DNA of 64,000 bases from Heligmosomoides polygyrus polygyrus (Eukaryota > Nematoda > Chromadorea > Rhabditida > Heligmosomidae), in NCBI GenBank assembly GCA_947396885.1, contig OX377202.1:84734408-84798407 (forward strand). Direction: 5' to 3'. Below, piece by piece: positions 31,678 through 42,700 of the stretch. The position numbers and the translations under genes were made by a program. Numbering within the stretch: the first letter of the stretch is position 1; each line of letters starts with the position of its first letter. Below the pieces are notes generated by a model. That model was given only the letters and a program-made list of their open reading frames with translations. It made no database searches and had not been told where the DNA came from.

Positions 31678-31790
31678 ACCAGGGGTGTGCGTAAATGAAA
31701 TCCTCAATTTCGTAAATCGTAAATCGTAATTACGAAAAGATCGTCGTAAATCGTAAATCGTGAACCGTAGATCGTAAGAGGTGGCTGACT
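31678..31790 (+). repeat. AGGGGTGTGCGT-headed low-complexity element with (TCGTAAA)n core
   Basis: The sequence starts CAGGGGTGTGCGTAAAT and continues with repeated TCGTAAATCGTAAATCG and TCGTCGTAAATCGTAAATCG. The same 12-base head occurs at 40024 with a different AT-rich core. CAGGGGTG is similar to hAT-type termini, but no second end was found, so class is inference. Confidence 0.5.
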
Positions 31791-31799
31791 TTTAATGCA

Positions 31800-34750
31800 T
31801 CTAATTTCCTTGTTTTTTATTATGTTAAAGTTAATCAAAGCTAACTATGCTTTATTGAGACGTTTTCAGCTCGAGATGGACACTTTGTTTCCTAATTAAG
31901 GTGGAAGCCGTTGAAATCAACTGACACATTTCAAATCGAGCTGGACAAGAACCAAAATAAACTGCTTGTTCAAAAACGTTATGTTAGGACAATCAAAATA
32001 AACTGCTCGTTCAAAAACGCTACCTTAAAAGGTGCCTATACAGGGTGCCCAAATAAGATGCTTACACTGCTTGGACGGTCAAACATGTTCATCATTCTAC
32101 TAGCCACAGGCTTGCATATAAAACCATGACTTTGTAGAAACAACCGCAACAACTCCGAATAAACCAACAAAAACCATTCCATCCAAAACCAAAAAAAAAA
32201 AACTTGATCGCTTGCCAACTCGACGAAAACAGTATTTGCACAAATAATCCAACAAGCACCTCCTACTGACTGATCGCCTAGCTCATATCTATGGTATGAC
32301 ACACCTAAAGTTCTAAGCCTTCTCGCATTTTGAATTGTACCCAACAACATTGTGTGACGATTGAAAGAGTATGATCACATCATAGTCGGATTTTTTGATT
32401 TAAAATTTTAAAAGAAGGTATTTGTGTAGTATTCTTTAGAAGTGAAGTAGAGAAGCAAGGTGTAGCTTGAATTGAAAGTGGTTTAACTGAATCGTACAAG
32501 GTGCATTTTTAACATATAGGGGAAGCCCATGGTAGAGAACTCGGAGGAGGAGGATGACTATCGCGTGCTCCAGAATAGTTCTTGATTAGGATCTTACCAT
32601 GGGCAGTCAAGTCTTCCATACCTCCTGGGTTGTGAATTAGTACCTGATTTGCTTGGGAAGGATAAAACACTGACTTCTACATCGGCGGCAACCGCAGTTC
32701 ATTCTATAGGGCAAAGCCACACCCAAATGACCTCTACGATATCCCATAGAGGTAGAAAGAATGGATGGCTAAAACAGGGGCTGATTAACGTCATGATTTA
32801 CTCTTTATCATTTTTGAAGGCGACCACAACTTCTGGAATGAAAGAACCTCGTTCGACGATACGAGCCAGTTTTGTTCGGCATTTACTTCGCTCGCAGCTT
32901 TGCTTGCACTTGCTAAATTTCGCAAACTCCAAAATGTTGCATTACTAATTAACTACTGCTTGCATTAGCCAGTCCTCCTCTCCACTACCTTTGTAATAAA
33001 CGTCATCGTATCTTTTGCCCAGTCTTTAGGATTCTGAAAGGATCGCATAGGACGAACGCAACGGCCTCAATCAAAGCACTGAAAACGAGACCAAAAGTGT
33101 AAAACTTTTTCACTTTCATCATGAAAATCTCAGACGTTTTGCTTAAGGCGCACCTCACACGTAAATAGACGACGCCATGACGTGCATAGATAATCAGATT
33201 GAAACATGATTGTTTTACTCTTTCTAACAGTTCAGCAATTATTCCACAGCCTCCAATCAATTCCAATCTTCCTTGATGGCTTTGCATGAGTTCTACTCGT
33301 GTGCATTGGAGAGAGTCGTTTATGTGGTGAACAAGTTGTGAAAAAGCTGCAAGTTGACTAGGCGGTGGTTGCAGCCTAGAGTATGCCTGGTACAGCAGGT
33401 CATTTTCATTCCTTCATGCATCTCATTCGAGTCACAAAGAGCAGAAAAAACGTTTTGAGCGCGCATAGCCACATAACTGAGCGCATGTGTAGAAGTTCAT
33501 AAGTGCACTGATTGGAGACACCTTAAAATGAAAAATTCTCTGCACTCTTCAGAAACAACGCGTTTTCTTGGCTTAGTACTTTTCAAGGTCATTTACCACT
33601 GAGCCTTCCACAGATGAGACTTGGCCGTACGGTTAGATAGAAACGAAATCCTTGCAGTTTTATCCAGATGGTCTAAGTATGAAAAACGCTGTTACCATAT
33701 AGCTTATTCTTAGGAATCAGTTTTTAACCCTAGCTATATAGAGACCGAGATGCTTGTAGGTGGCGGCACGGGTTTTTTTTACGATGACTCCCAAACGACT
33801 ATTTTTTTCTTCTAGTGCCCTAGAAAGTGATGATCTCATCGCTACACCTTCTTGTTAACAGTTTCATCGGTGTAACTGTTGCTCGCAAAATGTTGAAGAT
33901 TAGGTTGTGACAATATTTCTTTATGTTTAGAACAAGTTAAAACGCTTGGTATATCTAGTCTCTAGAAACTATCTCTAGAAACTAAAGTATCTATAAACTT
34001 AGATTGTATACCGAGGCATCAAGGTAGCAAAGTAAGCCTAACTTCCCAACTACGGGCATGTTAGAAGCTTAATCGTGTTATTGGAAGGAAGAAAAGTTTT
34101 CATATGCTTGTGTCTTAGTTAGAGCGCTTATTCAAATAGGTTTATAAATGTACATTTCCTTCAGTTTTATGTCTTGATCTCAAGCAATACATCTCACTTG
34201 TCTATATTCTATTCTGTATGTGAAATTTTGTCGCAATGCTTGCTATGAATTAAATTGATAAGAAAAGTGGGACTCGGCAAAAATCACCAACGGTATGTCG
34301 TAAGGGGCCCAGACATTGGTGCAGAAACCAAGTCCCGTTCGGGAAGTGTTCGAACAGTAGGGATGCAGATTTGACCATCGTCAGGTGGACCGTCCTGATC
34401 TCGACCTCAATATTTCTTCGTGCTCGTCAAAAATATAGCTACAACATTCCTTATCACTGGAGCAGGTTAAATACCAGGTGAACGCCAAAGTGCCGAGAGC
34501 GATGAGAAATCTCATTTCTGAAACTTGAATTTCACTCATATTGAAACTAAAAATTATTCATTTGAAAGCGACTACTGTTTTAACGATAAGCTGGATTTAG
34601 CACTAACAGGGCTTTTTGTGTAATGTTCTGCTAAGGGAATTGGAACATGAGCTGCTAAATAGAGACACATCCAAGCAAAAACCGCTTATCGGAAGATGTG
34701 GACGAGTTAAAAAAGTTGTCCTTTCTATCAAATAGGAAACCTTCTGCGTG
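31800..34750. other. AT-rich sequence, no gene supported
   Basis: Several short frames (for example 32649-32948 plus, 33003-33287 minus) have no recognisable domain. The sequence ATACAGGGTGCCCAAATAAG near 32038 looks like a mariner terminal repeat, but no partner or transposase was found. Confidence 0.4.
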
Positions 34751-34759
34751 TTTCTTCTT

Positions 34760-35215
34760 TAAGCTGTTTACCAAGATTGTTAAACAGGCTTTACTTCGGC
34801 TGACGTTTCGGCGTCTTCGTCTTCTTCGGAGCCTGGAAAAGTCGAGAACATTAGTGAAACTATTCCCCAAAACGCCATTTCATCCTACAGAATAGCATTC
34901 TCAAGGCAGCTAGAGTAAAGAACCGGTGTCACAGGTACAGCGTATCAACTAACCTTCCAGGTGGGTGCCGACGAGCACCACCAGTCACCCGCAGGTGGAG
35001 ATAGACGTGAGTGAATGAGTTTAGCCCCGGATGCCACCCGACTTAAGTACCCTGGAGGTCAGATCTAAATGATCAAAACCCACAGAGCTCGACAAAGGGT
35101 GCCAGTTCTTGGGTTATCGCTATGCATTCATCCTTGCGGTTGACCTGTGGGTTCTTGGCCGCTATCCAAAGCGCCTCAAGTGTCCTGCGTGCTGAGATGT
35201 CGCTTTCTCTCGCAT
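34760..35215 (-). mobile_element. Penelope-like element, GIY-YIG C-terminal fragment
   Basis: The minus strand encodes CESDISARRTLEALWIAAKN, then an Asn-Arg-Lys-Asp-Glu segment and ITQELAPFVELCGF. This is the same block as in the copies at 7.1 kb and 27.4 kb. It is followed by the family's tail (AGCCTGG ... CCGAAACG) near 34800-34840. Upstream nuclease and RT parts are missing. Confidence 0.75.
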
Positions 35216-35289
35216 AGGAAACCATTTGACATTGAATTTTGTAAGGTTGAAGAGATGTTTGGTGGGGTAACTCCTAACTGACTTGACCC

Positions 35290-35350
35290 TTTCAGGCTCT
35301 GAAAAAGGCGATCATGCCGAAACGTTAGCCGCCAATAAAGTCGTTTACCA
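35290..35350 (+). repeat. Penelope-type tail in inverted orientation
   Basis: GGCTCTGAAAAAGGCGATCA followed by GCCGAAACGTTAGCC and CAATAAAG is the same tail as at 34800-34840 but on the opposite strand. It lies just beyond the 5' side of the truncated Penelope fragment, as an inverted pseudo-LTR would. Confidence 0.6.
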
Positions 35351-35354
35351 ACCC

Positions 35355-36735
35355 CGTGAAGAGCTCAGCAATTCTACAGACAAATAGGAAACCGGTGACA
35401 TTCTGACTCACTTACATATCACTCCGAAATCCAAACAAAGTACGTGTTCTTCAGCGAAAAGTCGGGTGACCTAGCGCTCCGTCCATCGACGACCAAGAGG
35501 CATAAGAAATCTTCGCAAATGAGTGTATACCACAACAAGCAGAGTATGTGATTCCGCCCTTGTCTTTTGTCTTGCCCATTTCGTTTCTATCTGCTTCACT
35601 CAACTTCCCTCGTCATAGTAGGTAGCATTTCGATTAACTGCTGAAAATAATTCCATTGAGTTGCAGAATTAGCCTGCAAACATAATGAATCACACAAAAG
35701 GGGATTCTAGATCCATCTTCCCATCTTGCGGCTGGCGGCTATTGCATAACACCGCGCTGTACTATTATTGCTCCTGCGAAACGAAGCAGAAACTTTCAAA
35801 TCGGACCGAAAGTTTCCGCCGTTTTAGTGATTCAAATACTTACAGCTTCATTAAAAGCACCTCCAATGTGGTATAGAACACTCAAAGAGAAACTCTGTGA
35901 TCCTTGGACGATTGATTTATCGAACTCTTTTTGCCTTCTTCAGGTGCTCGCTTACAGCTGCCCTTTCAAGAGCTCTTGTTTACATCGATATGTTATCTGT
36001 GCTACAAGCACGGCAAGGAAAACAACGTCGATTTGTCAGTAATCCGTATAAAAGCTGATCACTGTGACCACCCGCTGTCGCAGCAGCACATTGTCGCTCT
36101 TTCCCCTATGTTTCTCAACCCTTCAACGGTATGTCGATATTGTTCTTTTCGCAACCATCCTTCAGTCAAGCCAAGTATTCACGTACGACGTATGAACAGC
36201 GATGCTTGTCATGCTCTGCATTTAAGAGCTTAATGGCCGCCATTGAAACGCCTCTCAAGAGCTTGCAGCATTAACTATTGTTTCGGGAGCACCTTGCTCG
36301 TGTTCGTTGGCAACCGAAGCAGGGGAAATTTCAGCTGCTGCAGTCTGATGCTTGCTGGACCGCCACGCTCGGCCTGTTTTGCGCTCGGTGTAGTGGCGTT
36401 CATAGTGCAGACATGCAGTCGACGTTGAGAGGCGAATGCCTCGTTTGGCGTAATAAACCGGTGACTAGCCTGTGGCTGCGATTGTGCAACCTCAATTTCC
36501 CTTTCACTGCTCGCACTGTAAAGCGAAACAGGAGTTATAAATTTGCTGTGGTGCGCACAAGGGTTAGAGAAGCATAGACGAAAAACACACAGTATGCTTG
36601 ATGCCGCTGCAACAGTTGTCTCAATGGCAGGTTTTTATACGGGCCAAGCCTATATTGGAACAAACAAGTAATGAAAGGGCAGCTGTCAGTTGGAAACGGC
36701 ATTGAAAATGAATGAATTGACATCGAAGGCGGATT
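35355..36735. other. Unassigned frames, no gene supported
   Basis: A plus-strand frame at 35931-36233, preceded by a splice-acceptor-like TTGCCTTCTTCAG, contains ICYLCYKHGKENN and ADHCDHPLS. These could be metal-binding, but I cannot match them to a family. A second frame at 36278-36577 is also unassigned. They may be exons or repeat-derived. Confidence 0.3.
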
Positions 36736-36744
36736 GTGTGTGAC

Positions 36745-37640
36745 GCAAGCCAACGTATCACCTGTATCACCTGTTGTTCCGCTGATCATCGACTTGCTCG
36801 AGCGAGCGCCAGCAGCATCTCCATTCGTCCCTGTCGCGTGCCAGAGTGGTCCAATCATTCTCCTCGCACGAGGGACACGAAGAGCGTCATATCAGTCGTT
36901 CAGGGCTTTCACGAAGAAGTCCAACTAACGCGTACGTGGGCGTCATGGTGTTCTTTTGACATCCCGCGGAATCCAATCGGTGATGGCTCTCGTCCAGCGG
37001 TTGTCTGCGAAGCGCATTACGTGGCCGGCCCACCTAATTTTCGACAACTTGGCCCACGCGACAGCGTCTCTGATCTTCGAACGTCGGCGAAGCTCGGAAC
37101 TCCGGAGTCCTTCTCTCACTTGCGTGAGTCGTGTCACTCCGAGCATCGTTCTCTCGATTCCACGCTGCGCGACGCTGATCGCGTGTTCATCCTGCTTTCG
37201 TATAGCCCAGGTCTCTGAGGCGTATGTTAGGGCAGGAAGAACAGTGGAGTCGAATAGGAGGGCACGGAGTCGGACATTCTTCGTCTTCTTCGCGACTTCT
37301 TCGACGCTCTTGAAAGCTCCCAAAGCCGCTCGTTTCCTCCTGCTCAGCTCCGGCGCTAGGTCGTTGGCCATATTGACTTCGCGACCCAGATACACGTAGC
37401 TGAGCATTCGGAGATGTTCTTTCCGTTGAGCGAGAATGGGCATCAGAAACTTGTCCGTTCCTCATGAACATCGTCTTCGTAAGATTCAGCTGCAGTCCAA
37501 CGTTCCCACATACACGATCGAAGTCGGCCAGCATTCGATCCGCCTGGCTGATGCTCAGTGTTATGAGCACGATCGTGCTCGTGCTCGTGCTCATAAGCCA
37601 ATGTTCCAAACCAGAACTCTTCATCGGTTTCTTCACGATC
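36745..37640 (-). mobile_element. RTE-type endonuclease-reverse transcriptase LINE, 3' third (second RTE family)
   Basis: On the minus strand a decayed RT end reads ISQADRMLADFDRVCGNVGL, then LNLTKTMFMRNGQVS, a frameshift, and YVYLGREVNMANDLAPEL. It continues with KRAALGAFKSVEEVAKKTKN, PALTYASETWAIRKQ, RSKIRDAVAWAKLSKIRWAG and HVMRFADNRWTRAITDWIPR. This is a family distinct from the RTE at 44 kb, although both share the YLG...YGAE/YASETW layout of RTE RT C-termini. Near 36745-36775 it ends in TGATACAGGTGATAC-like short repeats, a typical RTE tail. It is truncated at 37640. Confidence 0.82.
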
Positions 37641-37834
37641 AATATACACTATTCTTCACACCCCCCACTGTTTAGGCAAGAACTCGCAAACCTTTATAGC
37701 CGTTTCGTCGAAAAAATAATGATGTCGTAACTACAGCACATGATACTTCCGGCTACATATTCAATGATTTCGGAGCAAAGAGAGCTCTCTCCTACCCATT
37801 AACGACGGAGTGTCCATTGATCGTGAATAAATCG

Positions 37835-38014
37835 TTAAAGAGCTTCGGCTCTGCCATTTTGGCTTGCCACACATACAGGAAAGCTGGTCACTGAGAGCGC
37901 TGTTGCAGCGGCATTTCCCTGCATGCTTCTCAACCACTCATGAGCATCATTTGAACGTTCCAATTGTTGGCGCTTCCCAACACATGGTCCACAAGTTGGG
38001 CAACGTGCTTTATG
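37835..38014 (-). pseudogene. Unassigned coding-like exon, interrupted by the 3.26-kb TATAC-family element
   Basis: The minus strand is open for 60 codons to a stop at 37835-37837, with protein-like composition including KARCPTCGPCVGKRQQLERS and TSFPVCVASQNGRAEAL. At 38015 it meets the TSD and the TIR element 38023-41279. If the element and one TSD are removed, the frame continues into about 14 further codons at 41288-41329 before a stop. I do not know the protein. It could be a host exon or part of an older element. Confidence 0.35.
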
Positions 38015-38022
38015 GTTGACAT
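38015..38022. repeat. 8-bp target-site duplication, left
   Basis: GTTGACAT, identical to 41280-41287. Confidence 0.88.
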
Positions 38023-39389
38023 TATACCTTTGTCCTTTTCGAATTTCGAATATTCGAATATTCGACTATTCGAAAAAGTCCAATATTCGAATTATTCGAT
38101 TATTCGAATATTCGAGAAAGTCCAATATTCGAATTATTCGATTATTCGAATATTTGAGAAAGTCCAATATTCGAATTATTCGTTTATTCGAATATTCGAA
38201 AGTGGCCAATATTCGAATATTCGTTTATTCGAATATTCGAAGGCTTCGAATATCGAATATTCGAATAGTCGAATATTCGAATATTCTTTATCAATCTCTT
38301 AACAAGTTAGTGGCACTCTTCCTCGAAAACCAGGGGAGTCTGACCTTATGATAAAAAACGATGTTTGAGTTTCGCGCGTCGCTCAAAGTGCGCCGAATTG
38401 TGTGTACGTAATCTGACAAGAGAAGTCAATGAACTTCCCGTGAAGATTTCCCAAATGACCTATTGCTTGTTATAAGGGTGTGTCTAAGAAGCACCGTAGT
38501 GGTCTTCAAATGTCCTGCGGGCATCTGGGTAGGTCAAAAATTACAAAAGACTGTAGCACTTCAGTGCTGGCTGATAAGGCGAAAGTGACGCCTTGAATGG
38601 CCTTGAAATACTCAGAAATTAACATGCAGATGCTATAGAGCTTTAATTATAGTTAGATGTTAGAAATCTGACAACTTATTAGGTCAAATGAATCATTCAC
38701 TGCAGTTGGGGCGTGGATAGCGGGGAGAGGTCCAGGTTCGAATCTAGGAGAGTTGTTTACGGATTGCTGTGCGTTTTGGTAAATGTAGAACATATTCTCA
38801 TTTTAACCATATTTACGAACATGATCGAAATGTGTTGCTTCAGTCCCTCTCTGGGATGTGCTGATCAGTCTTCGGGTTCCTATAGAGAACGTTTCTCTTG
38901 TAAATTTTACTAATTTTAGCATCTCTTACAAAATGCATCATTTTCGACCCACTCCGTAGTATTGTACTCCGTAGTACTCGTAGCATATACCTCGGGATGA
39001 CTAATTATAAACATGTTTTGTATGAAGGCAGAGGCGAAACAAGACATGTTTAGTGTTGTTGTTACCATTGTTTTAGTTATTACTTGTTTTAGTTGTTGCT
39101 TGTTTTCCACTTGTGTTTGTTATAGTACATAGTGATTTAGAGTTCATGTATACCCCAGGTTATTTCTAATTCTACTTCGTTGTTTAGACATTGAATTTAA
39201 AACTGTTCGAGTATTAAAATTTACATATATGATTAACTTATTCTATTGGTCTTCTTGCAGCCTATTCTTCCTCGGCCACTCTCCCGCACTGACAGGGGGG
39301 GGGAGCTTTGCAAACGTAGGTACTTGTAATAATCCCCATGACTTCGTAAGTAGATAATAAAATTTCGTATAAATGTTGTCCTGAGGGTT

Positions 39390-39720
39390 GACTGAGGTTC
39401 TGATCACGAAGCTGGCAAACGGTTCGGTGTTACGGTCGACCACAATAGGGTGAGTATGTGCGAGAAAAGGTGCAGAATAACCGGCCGCGTTGTACTACTG
39501 TGACTCCAAAAGTATAGTGGAGGTCGATTTTTTCGCCCAAACATCGCTTGTACTGTTATTTTGGATGCTGAGCACGAATATGGTATCCAATTTCGACAAT
39601 TTGGCCGCTTACGATATTTCATAGTGTGTTCGTGAGTAAGGATGGTGTTGTCATGACCACTGATTTCGTCCTTTCCTCGCCTTAGGAAATTATTTAGGCT
39701 GCTGCCATGAATCTGTCATT
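39390..39720. repeat. Diverged relative of the 29.1/51.3-kb repeat
   Basis: Blocks such as TCTGATCACGAAGCTGG, TTTTTTCGCCCAAACATCGC and GGATGCTGAGCACGAAT resemble the arms of the 29148-30345 foldback. Homology is weak and boundaries are uncertain. Confidence 0.45.
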
Positions 39721-40023
39721 TCTTTTTCTAAATTATCCATTTTTCGTGCGCTACTTTCCATCTCAAAGTCGAAGACTGGAAAGCCAGTCTGTTCACATAT
39801 GTAGGTGAAGAAAGCGATTCTATGTACTCAAACTGATAAACTTGATCACTCATGAAAATGTGGAATCACGCGATCACGCGAAAACGTTTACTAGATTTGC
39901 GATCAGCACCTCAATTAGCCCTCTAGACGACTTTGGGCGAAACCTGCTTTCGATCTCCGGAGTTGTGGGAGTACAAGTCCCTAAACCTTCGATAAGCAGA
40001 GAGTGGTGGGGAGGCGATGGGCA

Positions 40024-40135
40024 GCAGGGGTGTGCGTTAAATTTTTTCGGTAAATTTTTAACGACCACTTCTTAACGAAAAATGTTCGCGTTAAAAAGGT
40101 AAATTCGGTAAATTCGTTAAATAAAATGTCCTTAG
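40024..40135 (+). repeat. AGGGGTGTGCGT-headed low-complexity element with (GGTAAATTCGTTAA)-type core
   Basis: The head GCAGGGGTGTGCGTTAAAT matches the head at 31678. The core has repeated GTTAAA, GGTAAATTCGG and TTAACGA units. It lies inside the 3.26-kb TATAC-family element. Confidence 0.45.
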
Positions 40136-41279
40136 CTGCATTCAGTTTTAAACCACTGAGGTGCCTCTCGGACAATCCTCCACAGCGCTCAATAGGTCAC
40201 TTATAAGATTCCCACGAGAGGTTCATTGACCTCCCTTGTGAGTTGACGCGAAGTAAGCGCTGCAAGCGCGGCCCTCCGCTGCGCACCTGCTTCCTTGTAA
40301 ACGGCCATCGAGCGTGCTGTGGCCATTCACGTGAATCGCAAGTGATTAGGGTTATGCCTGTACACAGATATTTTTACCTTCAGTATACTACGGGAGAATC
40401 TTCGTTTTGTATTTCTACCCCAGTTACAACAAGGGAACGATTAGAGCCGAAGGGGCTGCGGTAGGGAGGTAGAACTTTCAGGGGCCTAGAAAGCTCCTGC
40501 TTTCTGCCAGTAAAAACGTTGAAGAAGAGAGGAAGATCAATGGCTATGGAGTACAAGAGCCAGTCATACTCCGTTTCCTATGAAAGTGAGCCATCCCCAT
40601 TTTCGCTCTAACACTGTCCAAGTTGTAGTGTCTTGTCAGATTAGATTCCAACGCGGGTCCGTTTCTCTTCAACGGAGCTAGAACACAAACTGATTGCCAT
40701 TCATGAGACTCCAGTGCGCCCTTTCTGCGCCAGATCGCCTTTGTGTCATTTCTCCGCTCATGATAATCATTCTTTTACCACCTATAAGATAGGGAAAGAT
40801 AGCAACCTATAGAGAAAGACCTATAACAATCTAGCTCTGCCTACCCAAGGTGTTTCTCTCTTCTCGGTGCACGAATTCTTAGGGAAGCAAAGCGTGCTTC
40901 ATTGCCATTATACCGCTGTTATTGTCCTTTGGTCTCGTAAAGGAAATGGATGGAGCAGCCATCTATTTCCTTCACAGTGGGTAATAAAAAATAACTAAAT
41001 GTCAACCACTGGGTGACGACAGTAAATAATAGTGTTCATTTGATTATTCGAATATTCGACTATTCGAAATTCGATTATTCGAAATTCGACTTTTTGAAAA
41101 TCGAATATTATTCGGTCATTCGAAATTCGAAATTTTGAAAATCGTATATTATTCGATCATTCGAAATTCGAAATTTTGAAAATCGAATATTATTCGATTA
41201 TTCGAAATTCGAAATTTTGAAAATCGAATATTATTCGATCATTCGAAATTCGAAATTTTTTCCCAAGGACAAAGGTATA

Positions 41280-41287
41280 GTTGACAT
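41280..41287. repeat. 8-bp target-site duplication, right
   Basis: GTTGACAT, identical to 38015-38022. Confidence 0.88.
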
Positions 41288-41477
41288 CTACCATTCTACT
41301 TTCTTTCGTAAAGGACTGCACGGTCCCTTCTTAACCTACGAGAAATACCGTAAACGAGATTGTGTTACACGTGAACGAAACTGCAGATTTACTTTGTCCA
41401 ATTGCGACTTTACCGTCTCTCGCTTTGTAGAAATAAATTCAACTGACGTATAACTGAAGGACACCGTCACGAAGGTC

Positions 41478-42029
41478 ATGGAGGAGGCGGTTGCCATGCA
41501 AAATCGATCGCTGATCTGCTCCATGGAGGTCTGTCTGGTACGAGGAAAGCCGACCGATGCGCTACAGTATGTAATGAGACTGGAGATTGAAGAAGAAGAA
41601 AGAAACTGTGACTTGCACCACTTGATTGCTGACGGACGCAAACGTTAAGTAATCCCGTCAAGGTGCGACCGAAACTATGCTCGATGTTGCGCACTCCGAG
41701 GATGACACTACGGTTTTGTATCGATGACAGAGACATGCACGTCGAGGAATTCTCGACCTTACAGTCTACTCACTCAGCCATTACCTTCTCTCGTGTGCGT
41801 ACCACATCTAGAAAAGCAAGATATGCAGCGAGCCGTTTGACGTTGCTGCCGACTAGTGGAAGTTGAAACCTTGGTACCTTCTTGAGTGGTTGTCGTCCCC
41901 ACAGTTTCGCCTTGCAGCGGCAGTAATTTACACAGACCAGGGGAAAATGAGGTGCAATCCCAAGGCGGGTCCACTCCATCCCAATATTTAAAGACTGTTG
42001 CATGCAACATAGCATCCCAACAAGCTTAA
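41478..42029 (+). CDS. Candidate two-exon host gene of unknown function
   Basis: Exon A would run from the ATG at 41478-41480 to 41643 (55 codons plus one base) and end at a GTTAAGT donor. Exon B would begin at 41905 after GTCCCCACAG and stay open for 40 codons to TAA at 42027-42029. The phases agree (1 + 2). Exon A encodes the non-repetitive, charged sequence SMEVCLVRGKPTDALQYVMR followed by a Glu-rich stretch. Exon B starts with LSPCSGSNLHRPGENE. A TCGCTTTGTAG 35 bp upstream could be a trans-splice acceptor. The protein is not recognised, and the minus strand is also open over parts of this region, so the call is tentative. Confidence 0.3.
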
Positions 42030-42310
42030 CTTATAAATTTCTGTCCCAACAATCGTCACTAGATTCTGTCCGACTCTGGTTTATTTGTTCCTCTTCACGG
42101 CTTGGTTAATCTGGCACAAAACATAGGAATAGAAATAGGACGTGTTTATATGTTATGCTGTATGTGTTTATCTTCAGATACCATTTACTATGACTATGGA
42201 GTGACCTCCTTCTTGGTATTGCACCGAAATTATTTCCTCCACAGTTGTGTGATTCGTCTAAAGCTGAAGTTGTTTTCTAGATGAGGGTTCATTCTCCTTG
42301 GCATATTCAG

Positions 42311-42545
42311 TAGGTCACAGTTGGATAAACAGCTAAAAGGCATTCAGTCGATTGCCAATGTAAACAATTCTTCTTGCCCACGTTGTAGTTATCGCTTTGA
42401 GAACATTTCACCTTCGACACCTACGACGATCTACTCTAGAATTAGCGGTGGAGAGAGATGCCCTTTCTGCCCTTCTCAAACCCCTGTGATAGCTGGTGCT
42501 GGTTGCTTATTTGGATGTATAACATATAAATTTGGAAGCGATTAG
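42311..42545 (+). CDS. Candidate terminal exon with two CxxC pairs
   Basis: After the acceptor-like GGCATATTCAG (ending 42310) the sequence is open in the AGG frame for 78 codons to TAG at 42543-42545. It encodes SSCPRCSYRF and, 30 residues on, GERCPFCPSQTPVIAGAG, two CPxC pairs that could bind zinc. No upstream exon in matching phase was found with confidence. It ends only ~150 bp before the trans-splice acceptor of the next gene, the spacing seen in nematode operons. I do not recognise the family. Confidence 0.3.
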
Positions 42546-42683
42546 CTGTCCGTTAAGAAGCCTCACATATGTGTGAGAAACTACTGAAATGGCGAAAATG
42601 TCCATCGTGATCGTCATATGCTTAGGAATCGATACCCGAGCCAATTGTGAGAGCGGTGTTCTCTTCCGCACAGGAGCAAAAGC

Positions 42684-42700
42684 AGGCTTTATTCCAGAAA
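42684..42700 (+). promoter_or_regulatory. Putative trans-splice (SL) acceptor before the secreted-protein ATG
   Basis: AGGCTTTATTCCAG ends at 42697, three bases before the ATG at 42701. A pyrimidine-rich ATTCCAG directly before a start codon with no upstream coding is the arrangement expected for spliced-leader addition in nematodes. Confidence 0.55.

Larger units (their letters stand above)
38023..41279. mobile_element. TATAC-family TIR element (3257 bp) with inverted TTCGAATA arrays and 8-bp TSD
   Basis: The termini are exact inverted repeats: TATACCTTTGTCCTT at 38023-38037 and AAGGACAAAGGTATA at 41265-41279. Both lead directly into arrays of TTCGAATATTCGAATA units (about 38038-38292 and 41040-41262), which are themselves in inverted relation. 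Exact 8-bp direct repeats GTTGACAT flank the whole. The 2.7-kb interior has no domain-bearing frame, so the element is non-autonomous as far as I can see, and it contains older repeats (39390-39720, 40024-40135). An 8-bp duplication is usual for hAT-like transposons and a few other classes; class is inference. Confidence 0.85.

Noticed and set aside
31396..31790. Regular repeats that might suggest a CRISPR array
   Set aside because: No unique spacers between constant repeats. They are microsatellite and TTCGAATA or TCGTAAA arrays in a eukaryotic genome.
36734..37443. Plus-strand frames of 147-160 codons
   Set aside because: Shadows of the RTE-type reverse transcriptase on the minus strand, which has clear family motifs.
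37964..38351. Two overlapping ~110-codon frames rich in Ile, Arg, Tyr, Ser
   Set aside because: Translation of the TTCGAATA array in two frames.
38700..38752. tRNA-like B box (GGTTCGAATCT)
   Set aside because: The spacing to any A-box-like sequence is too short and no cloverleaf could be drawn; probably chance or a very decayed tRNA-derived fragment.
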